Source: an uncultured Nesterenkonia sp. (GTDB lineage: Bacteria; Actinomycetota; Actinomycetes; Actinomycetales; Micrococcaceae). Taken from it: a stretch of DNA of 27,560 bases. Below are positions 22,816 to 27,560 of this stretch, in pieces. A model generated the notes under the pieces. The model saw only the letters and a list, made by a program, of their open reading frames with translations, searched no databases and was not told the DNA's origin. Position numbers and translations under genes: made by a program. Each line of letters starts with the position of its first letter. Positions within the stretch are counted from its first letter, which is position 1. The stretch spans positions 1 to 27,560 of the forward strand of contig CAMIAK010000032.1 of NCBI GenBank assembly GCA_946222885.1. Reading direction: 5' to 3'.

Positions 22816-23040
22816 ATGAGCACGCCAACTATCGAACCAACATCAGAAGACCGAACCGCACTGCCGAAGCTGCTGACTCGCCAGGAGGCAGCCGATTACC
22901 TCGGGGTATCCGCAAAAACAATGGCGAACTGGGCCTCCAGCGGACTCGGCCCCCAGTACTACGCACTCTGCGGCGGCGTCACTCGCTATGACCCCCAGAT
23001 CATCCACCAGTGGCTGCAGAACCAGTGCACACCTGAGTGA
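22816..23040 (+). CDS. Excisionase-family helix-turn-helix DNA-binding protein
   Basis: A 74-residue protein consisting mainly of one MerR/excisionase-type winged helix (HTH_17): LLTRQEAADYLGVSAKTMAN for the helix-turn-helix and TRYDPQIIHQWLQNQ for the wing and last helix. Such proteins act as recombination directionality factors or as small regulators on mobile elements. The start at 22816 is chosen over 22768 because the conserved promoter-like box lies 8 nt before it. No integrase lies next to it in this window, so excision is only one possibility; regulation of the neighbouring boxes is another. Confidence 0.8.
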   Translation: MSTPTIEPTSEDRTALPKLLTRQEAADYLGVSAKTMANWASSGLGPQYYALCGGVTRYDPQIIHQWLQNQCTPE

Positions 23041-23073
23041 GACAACTGTGCGGTCGATTGTCAGGATTTCGAC

Positions 23074-23103
23074 GTGACCGCTTTGGCAGACGATCCGGAC
23101 ACT
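23074..23103 (+). promoter_or_regulatory. GTGACCG-14-CCGGACACT promoter-like element, 8 nt before ATG 23112
   Basis: GTGACCG at 23074-23080, 14 nt, CCGGACACT at 23095-23103, then 8 nt to ATG. The upstream element and spacing are identical to those at 20424-20453. Confidence 0.55.
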
Positions 23104-23111
23104 CAGTGCAT

Positions 23112-23684
23112 ATGAAAAACAACAAAGTGTACTCAGTGTCCAAGTTCGCTCCCATAGAAAAGGTCTTCGGGGACCCCTATCTCGACGAACTCGTGCGAAA
23201 TGGTCAAGCCTTCCGCGACCTAGCCGAAGGGCTAGGGCACGGTGGGCGTGCTGTCGGCACTCGTGAGGACCTTGCGATCCTCATCTCCGGTGGCCTATCA
23301 GCGATAGCCTACGAGGCGGTGGATGAGCGCCGTTCGCTCGCCGAGGCTGGAAAGCTCATCGAAACTCTGGAGCTGAACGAGAAGCGGAGCAAAGAATGGG
23401 GACTAAGCCTCGCTGAGGTCGAGAGCTTCACATGGTTCCGCAAAAATCTGGCCACAGCGGTGGCTGACGAACAGTTTCACCAGCAGCCGCCAGACAGTCA
23501 GGCGATGCTCCGTGCCATCCAGGAACAAGGCGAGGACGTCGTCAATGGGATTGATGAGATCCGGGTGCAGGGTGCGGTTCACCAAGAGAAACAAATTGAT
23601 GAGCTCTTTGGGCTCTGGCTCTTCATGGTCAAGGAGATCTTCCTCCTGATCGAAGATGCGAATCAGGCCGAAGCCGGTCATTGA
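23112..23684 (+). CDS. Hypothetical helical protein
   Basis: A 190-residue protein, mostly alpha-helical by pattern, with charged amphipathic stretches (ERRSLAEAGKLIETLELNEK, AEVESFTWFRKNLATAVADE) and a hydrophobic final helix (LFGLWLFMVKEIFLLIEDAN) that could be a coiled coil, an interface or a membrane-touching helix. The start at 23112 is chosen because of the box 8 nt upstream. AT-richer codons at the start than in neighbouring genes hint at recent transfer. No family is recognised. Confidence 0.6.
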   Translation: MKNNKVYSVSKFAPIEKVFGDPYLDELVRNGQAFRDLAEGLGHGGRAVGTREDLAILISGGLSAIAYEAVDERRSLAEAGKLIETLELNEKRSKEWGLSLAEVESFTWFRKNLATAVADEQFHQQPPDSQAMLRAIQEQGEDVVNGIDEIRVQGAVHQEKQIDELFGLWLFMVKEIFLLIEDANQAEAGH

Positions 23685-23721
23685 AGAGGCGCGGTGGGGC
23701 TGATGCGCGCTCTGTTTTCTC

Positions 23722-23730
23722 CCGGACACT
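23722..23730 (+). promoter_or_regulatory. CCGGACACT box, 8 nt before ATG 23739
   Basis: This third copy has exactly 8 nt to the start codon. TGATGCG lies 14 nt upstream, a weak variant of the partner element. It should drive the hydrolase operon that follows. Confidence 0.5.
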
Positions 23731-23738
23731 CTCAGGGT

Positions 23739-24134
23739 ATGGACACCAACAAGAACACAGAGACCAACGACACGAACGAGCGGAACGACCAGTGGGAGAC
23801 CACCGGCGAACAGGCCGATGAGCTCACCCCACAGAGCACGGGCAGGTGGCTGATCACCACAGAGCACTCCCTGCATATCTGGGATCTCGATGAGATGACC
23901 TACACCCGGCTCCCTAAACTCCCCGAAGCTCAACCACACGCGCACGATGAGACGGTGGTCAACATCTATCGGGTTGTCCGGTGGCCCAAGGTCGGGGCCA
24001 GGCCTTACCTATGGTTTGACGATCCTGAGCACCCCAAGAATCTCAGAGACTGGCGCATCAACACCACCGTGCTGAAGATCGAGCGCCTGGTCGACACCAG
24101 CCAGGCCACTACTAACGCGGAGGACCCGGCATGA
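23739..24134 (+). CDS. Hypothetical protein, first gene of the hydrolase operon
   Basis: A 131-residue protein. The first 40 residues are Asn/Thr/Glu-rich and probably disordered (KNTETNDTNERNDQWETTGE). The rest is beta-rich (GRWLITTEHSLHIWDLDE, VVNIYRVVRWPKVGARPYLW, WRINTTVLKIERLV) and may be a small sheet domain. No motif is recognised. Its stop overlaps the metallophosphoesterase start by 4 nt (ATGA), so the two products are probably made together. Confidence 0.6.
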   Translation: MDTNKNTETNDTNERNDQWETTGEQADELTPQSTGRWLITTEHSLHIWDLDEMTYTRLPKLPEAQPHAHDETVVNIYRVVRWPKVGARPYLWFDDPEHPKNLRDWRINTTVLKIERLVDTSQATTNAEDPA

Positions 24135-25360
24135 CCCCTGGACCACGAGACCGACTGCAGCACACTAATTCCATGTCGGTGGGGCCCTCTAGGGTGAAAT
24201 CCATGAGCAGCACCGAACCCGTCCAGGACACTGACACAGCCCGCCGGGGTGTCACTGTGGCGATCGCTGGGGACTGGCACGCCAACACCTCTTGGGCGAC
24301 CCGGTGCCTGCGGCATCTGCATTCGCTGGGTGTGCGGGAAGTCTTCCAGCTTGGTGACTTCGGGATCTGGCCCGGCCAGAAAGGAGCCGACTATCTCGAT
24401 GCCCTCCAGGAAGTCCTGGACGAGCTCGGCTTGCGGGTGGTCGTCACCCCTGGCAACCATGAGGACTACCACCAGATCGCGCAGTTGTCGTTGGAGAACC
24501 AGGACGATCAGGAAGCTCATGCCGGCTTCGAGGCGCTGGGTGCCGTGATGTGGGCCAGGGGCCGGATCGCGCTGTTGCCCCGGGGTCACAGGTTCACCCG
24601 CAGCGGGTGGAGTTTCGTCTCTCTGGGTGGGGCGCCGTCGGTGGACTTCGAGCACCGCATCACCGGCCAGTCGTGGTGGATCGAGGAGATGATCACCGAC
24701 GACGACGTCGCCACCGTCGTGGCCGGTGGACCGGCGGATGTGATGCTCACCCACGATGCTCCGGAGCCCTGGTACGGCACCGATATGGTCGCCAAGATCA
24801 TCAAGACCCCACTGGGCCGTTCGGCTGAGGTGCTGGCCTACGCCGCCGAGGGACGTCGTCGCCTCGATGCGGCCTTCCAGGCCGTCAGGCCCCGCGTGCT
24901 GGTGCACGGGCATTACCACGTCAAAGACTCCACACGGGTCCAGATCGAGGGTTGCGATCATGAGACCCTTGTGGTCGCCACCGAGTGTGATCAGATGCCG
25001 GATGCCAACCTCGGTCTCCTTCACCTACCCGGCGAGCAGACTGAAGGGCAGTCGCCCCGGGTGGAGTGGCTGCCGCTTCCGCCGGTCACCACTGGGGTGG
25101 ACCGCAGCCAGTTGGGCATCTGGCCGGAGAAACCGGTGTGGGTCTGGGAGACCGAGGAGTTTTTGCGGGTCTTCGATGAGGGCCGCTCGGCTCACTGGAA
25201 CCAGCTCATCGCCGAAGCCGCTGTGGAACCCACCGGTGCCTGGGTGCACCGTATGGCAGAAGCCCTGGAACAGAGCGTCAACGCCCGCGCTCGGGAGTTC
25301 ATGGCCTCCCGGGCCGGCGGCCTGCTGCCCGACTCGGGTAAAGAAGGAGGCGATCATTGA
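24131..25360 (+). CDS. Calcineurin-like metallophosphoesterase
   Basis: A 409-residue phosphoesterase with the full dinuclear-metal motif set: GDWH (residues 47-50), GDFG (75-78), GNHE (108-111), THD (207-209) and HGHYH (259-263). Family members hydrolyse phosphomonoesters or diesters, including nucleotides and RNA or DNA ends; the substrate here is unknown. The C-terminal 130 residues go beyond the catalytic domain and have no recognised fold. ATG 24131 has GGAGGA 6 nt upstream; ATG 24203 is a possible alternative. It overlaps the genes on both sides, so it sits firmly in the operon. Cytoplasmic. Confidence 0.85.
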   Translation: MTPGPRDRLQHTNSMSVGPSRVKSMSSTEPVQDTDTARRGVTVAIAGDWHANTSWATRCLRHLHSLGVREVFQLGDFGIWPGQKGADYLDALQEVLDELGLRVVVTPGNHEDYHQIAQLSLENQDDQEAHAGFEALGAVMWARGRIALLPRGHRFTRSGWSFVSLGGAPSVDFEHRITGQSWWIEEMITDDDVATVVAGGPADVMLTHDAPEPWYGTDMVAKIIKTPLGRSAEVLAYAAEGRRRLDAAFQAVRPRVLVHGHYHVKDSTRVQIEGCDHETLVVATECDQMPDANLGLLHLPGEQTEGQSPRVEWLPLPPVTTGVDRSQLGIWPEKPVWVWETEEFLRVFDEGRSAHWNQLIAEAAVEPTGAWVHRMAEALEQSVNARAREFMASRAGGLLPDSGKEGGDH

Positions 25361-26454
25361 TGACTGAGAACTCAGAACACAGCACTGCCCAGGACTTTGA
25401 GCTTGCCCCGGTGCTCAACACCGGAAACGGGGTGACGGGGAAATGGGCGTGGTATCACCGGCGTAACCAGGAGCTCCGCCGGGTCAAGGACCTCTTCTTC
25501 CAGGCCCAGACCGCAGAGAATATCTACGAGGATCTGACAGTCTTCGGCCGGACCCCGCAGACTGGGTGTGAGGATCTGCAGGTACGTGTGATGGACGGCA
25601 ACCTCCCGATGCTGGTGCATATCCCGCATGCGGGGCTTCGGGTCCCGTCTGAGCACACCCGGGACGGGCACCTGCCCCAGGGTGAGCAGGCCACCGAAGA
25701 TCCTGATCTGCTGGCCCGGGTCCGTGATGCCGCCGACTACGGCGTAGACCACTGCGTACAGAACGTCTGGAATCGAGCCAACGACGGCGCCCCCTATGTG
25801 GTCAAAAACCCCCACTCCCGGCTGACCTTCGACCCCTACGAGGATCCACCTGCAGAAATCCAGGCTCTGCATGCGGCGTACCACCAGTTGCTCTCCGAGA
25901 CCCTGGAGAGAATCCTGGACCGCTTCGGCGAAGCACTGCTCATCAACCTCCACGCCCACGGAACTCCCACCCCGGCCACAGGCGAACCCCAGGGGCCTGC
26001 CTTGTGCCTCGGAGTGAACAGGGCGCAGCACAGCAAACGCATCGAAGGAGTACTGGAGAGGCTGAGGGCCGAAGGCCTGGCCGCGATCAACAAGCCGTAC
26101 CCAGGGGCTTTCGTGCCAGCGGACTACGTCGGCAGACCCGAGGTTACCGCGGTGGACTGCCATGTCCGAAAGGACACCTATCTCGATGCAGGCCACACTC
26201 CCCGCCGCACAGGTTCCGCCGAGAATCCAGGAACCGATGAGGTCCCTGAGGTGCGGCTGTCTGAGTTGCGGATCGCGATCCGCCGGATCTGGCTGGAGCA
26301 CGAGGAACCCGGCCGAGAAGCCAGACACAACGCACGACGAAGAGCCGGCACCACACCGTTGCCTGGACGAAAGACCACGGCCATGACTGAAGATGACAAG
26401 GAGGCCCATGATGATGCCGCTGGATCTGATCCTGATCCGACACGGAGAGTCTGA
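25360..26454 (+). CDS. N-formylglutamate amidohydrolase-family protein
   Basis: A 364-residue protein. Visible family motifs are LVHIPHAGLRVPSEH (residues 85-99), YVVKNPHSRLTFDPYED (146-162), LLINLHAHG (193-201) and INKPYPGAFVPADYVG (243-258), the last being the most recognisable. The usual metal-binding Glu-Val-Arg near the end appears as DCHVRKDTYLD. Known members release formate from N-formylglutamate in histidine breakdown, but no hut genes are near, and the neighbours are phosphatases, so the real substrate is probably different. ATG 25360 overlaps the previous stop (TGATG) and has AAGGAGG upstream. The C-terminal 50 residues are low-complexity. Confidence 0.8.
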   Translation: MTENSEHSTAQDFELAPVLNTGNGVTGKWAWYHRRNQELRRVKDLFFQAQTAENIYEDLTVFGRTPQTGCEDLQVRVMDGNLPMLVHIPHAGLRVPSEHTRDGHLPQGEQATEDPDLLARVRDAADYGVDHCVQNVWNRANDGAPYVVKNPHSRLTFDPYEDPPAEIQALHAAYHQLLSETLERILDRFGEALLINLHAHGTPTPATGEPQGPALCLGVNRAQHSKRIEGVLERLRAEGLAAINKPYPGAFVPADYVGRPEVTAVDCHVRKDTYLDAGHTPRRTGSAENPGTDEVPEVRLSELRIAIRRIWLEHEEPGREARHNARRRAGTTPLPGRKTTAMTEDDKEAHDDAAGSDPDPTRRV

Positions 26455-27301
26455 GGGCAACGTCGCCGGTGCCCTGGCCCGGCAGGGGGATGAATCCCGT
26501 TTCACCGAAGAGTACGCCACCACCCCCGGCCGTGAGTGGCAGCTGACCGAGACTGGACAGAAGCAGGCCCAGATCGTAGGCCGGTACCTGCGTGAGGCCG
26601 AGTTCCCCACCGCCTATCCCCAACTGCGCGAAGAAGAAACCACCAGATTCTACTGCTCGCCGTATGTGCGCGCCCGGCAGACCGCAGGTCACCTCGGACT
26701 CGAGTACAACACCGGGGAGTCAGTCCAGTGGTATGTGAACCGGAGCATCCGGGAGAGGGACGGAGGAGACGTCGAGACCAGGCCTCGCCGGGAGTTCGAA
26801 GAATCCCCTATGTTCGAGCTCAACGCCCGGAAGAAGGCTATCGATCCGCTCTACTGGCGCCCACCAGGAGGAGAATCCATCTGCGACGTCGCAGAGAACC
26901 GGGTCAGGAACTTCCTCGACACCCTGCACCGGGAATGCTCAGACCAGACCGTACTGGCAGTGACCCATGGGGAGTTCATCCGCGCCGCCCGGCTGGTGCT
27001 GGAAAGGGTTGATGATGAGACCTTTACCTCCTGGGAGACCAACCCTGAGATGCGGATCCGCAACTGCGAAATCTTCCATTACAGCCGGGTGGCCCCGGAG
27101 CTGTTGTTCTCCGACAGGCCCCACGCCCAGACCTGGGACGGAGGCCTCCGCCCCGGCGACGTATCCCCACGCATCGCCTTCCTGCAGCGCAGCTATCCCC
27201 ACCTGGAGGACGACGGGATGACCTGGACGGTCAGCAGTCTCCCCTGGAGACAGATCAGCTATGACAAGCCCACCAACGACGAGCTGAAGAAGACCCCGTG
27301 A
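26411..27301 (+). CDS. Histidine phosphatase (phosphoglycerate mutase-like)
   Basis: A protein of about 296 residues with the branch-1 histidine phosphatase signature: LIRHGESEGN with the nucleophile His at about residue 11, CSPYVRARQTA with a phosphate-binding Arg near 88, GGESICDVAENR near 153-164, and VTHGE with the second His near 186. It should remove a phosphate through a phosphohistidine intermediate; the substrate is unknown. There are three consecutive ATG codons (26408, 26411, 26414); AAGGAGG at 26398-26404 favours the second or third. It overlaps the end of the amidohydrolase gene by about 44 nt. Confidence 0.85.
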   Translation: MMPLDLILIRHGESEGNVAGALARQGDESRFTEEYATTPGREWQLTETGQKQAQIVGRYLREAEFPTAYPQLREEETTRFYCSPYVRARQTAGHLGLEYNTGESVQWYVNRSIRERDGGDVETRPRREFEESPMFELNARKKAIDPLYWRPPGGESICDVAENRVRNFLDTLHRECSDQTVLAVTHGEFIRAARLVLERVDDETFTSWETNPEMRIRNCEIFHYSRVAPELLFSDRPHAQTWDGGLRPGDVSPRIAFLQRSYPHLEDDGMTWTVSSLPWRQISYDKPTNDELKKTP

Positions 27302-27343
27302 TCTCCTACAGTTTCGAGCTGTATCAGGCGAAAGGACAGGACC

Positions 27344-27560
27344 GTGGCGACCTTCTTCACCAGTGACCAGCACTTCGGTCACCGCAACATCATCGACTAC
27401 TGTCACCGGCCCTTCAGCGGCGTCGGTGAGATGGACGAGGTCATCATCACCGGCTGGAACGAAACCGTCGGTCTCGAGGATGAAGTATGGGTACTCGGGG
27501 ACTTCGCCATGGGCGACCGCGCCCGCGGGCTGGGCTATCTGCAGCGTCTCAACGGCACCA
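27344..27560 (+). CDS. Second metallophosphoesterase, cut off by the window end
   Basis: The N-terminal 72 residues of a calcineurin-like phosphoesterase: FTSDQHFGHRNII (metal-binding Asp8 and His10) and WVLGDFAMGD (Asp53). The form resembles short phosphoesterases of mobile elements and phages. It starts at GTG 27344 with AAAGGA 7 nt upstream, 42 nt after the histidine phosphatase, so it belongs to the same operon. It differs in motif spacing from the enzyme at 24131, so the two are not recent duplicates. Confidence 0.8.
   Translation, partial: MATFFTSDQHFGHRNIIDYCHRPFSGVGEMDEVIITGWNETVGLEDEVWVLGDFAMGDRARGLGYLQRLNGT

Noticed and set aside
24005..25024. Minus-strand open frame of 339 codons
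   Set aside because: It is antisense to the metallophosphoesterase with complete metal-binding motifs.
25372..26610. Minus-strand open frame of 412 codons
   Set aside because: It lies opposite the amidohydrolase and phosphatase genes, whose motifs are unmistakable.

Overview
The window looks like an accessory region (plasmid, integrated element or genomic island) of a high-GC Gram-positive actinobacterium. The evidence is GC-rich codon use, a DUF6907-type small protein, actinobacterial-style lipoproteins, GTG starts, and genes whose start codons sit directly behind promoter-like boxes with no Shine-Dalgarno sequence. A member of the Micrococcales is my best guess, but this is inference; the sequence alone does not fix the genus. 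No ribosomal RNA, tRNA, CRISPR array, integrase or plasmid initiator was seen.

Layout. Positions 58-2581 hold small unknown genes, a divergent gene pair around 1844-1934 and an XRE-type repressor. Positions 2674-5537 hold two acidic lipoproteins, a two-helix membrane protein and a small basic protein. Positions 5538-6256 have no convincing gene but carry a 60-bp sequence twice. A 50-residue membrane protein follows at 6257. On the minus strand, 6613-8596 carries a beta-class DNA methyltransferase with an N-terminal excisionase/antitoxin-like helix-turn-helix, preceded by a small gene that appears frameshifted. A complete IS3-family element (8613-9903) sits just upstream of that operon and separates it from a promoter-like box. 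Positions 10001-13177 hold a small unknown gene and a large phage/plasmid-type primase-helicase. Positions 13694-19911 are a type I restriction-modification operon (hsdM, hsdS, hsdR) with ATGA overlaps; hsdR is split by one extra C in a run of seven. Positions 20045-23684 hold unknown genes and an excisionase-like regulator. Positions 23739-27560 are a tight operon of a small unknown protein, a metallophosphoesterase, an N-formylglutamate amidohydrolase-like enzyme, a histidine phosphatase and a second metallophosphoesterase cut off by the window end.

The most unusual signal is a nine-base box, CCGGACACT, present nine times, always between genes. Three copies lie exactly 8 nt before a start codon, one lies 9 nt before, and a divergent pair lies 40 and 41 nt before. 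Two copies share GTGACCG exactly 14 nt upstream, and the divergent pair shares CTGCGCA at the same distance. It behaves like the -10 part of a shared promoter, or an operator overlapping it, which would tie the primase, the excisionase-like regulator, several unknown genes, the hydrolase operon and (before the IS inserted) the methyltransferase operon into one regulon.

How the parts may work together: DNA modification and restriction, a primase-helicase and several phosphatases or hydrolases suggest a mobile element carrying defence or nucleotide-processing cargo. Two systems look damaged or switched off in this copy: hsdR by a homopolymer frameshift, and the methyltransferase operon by the IS insertion and an apparent frameshift.
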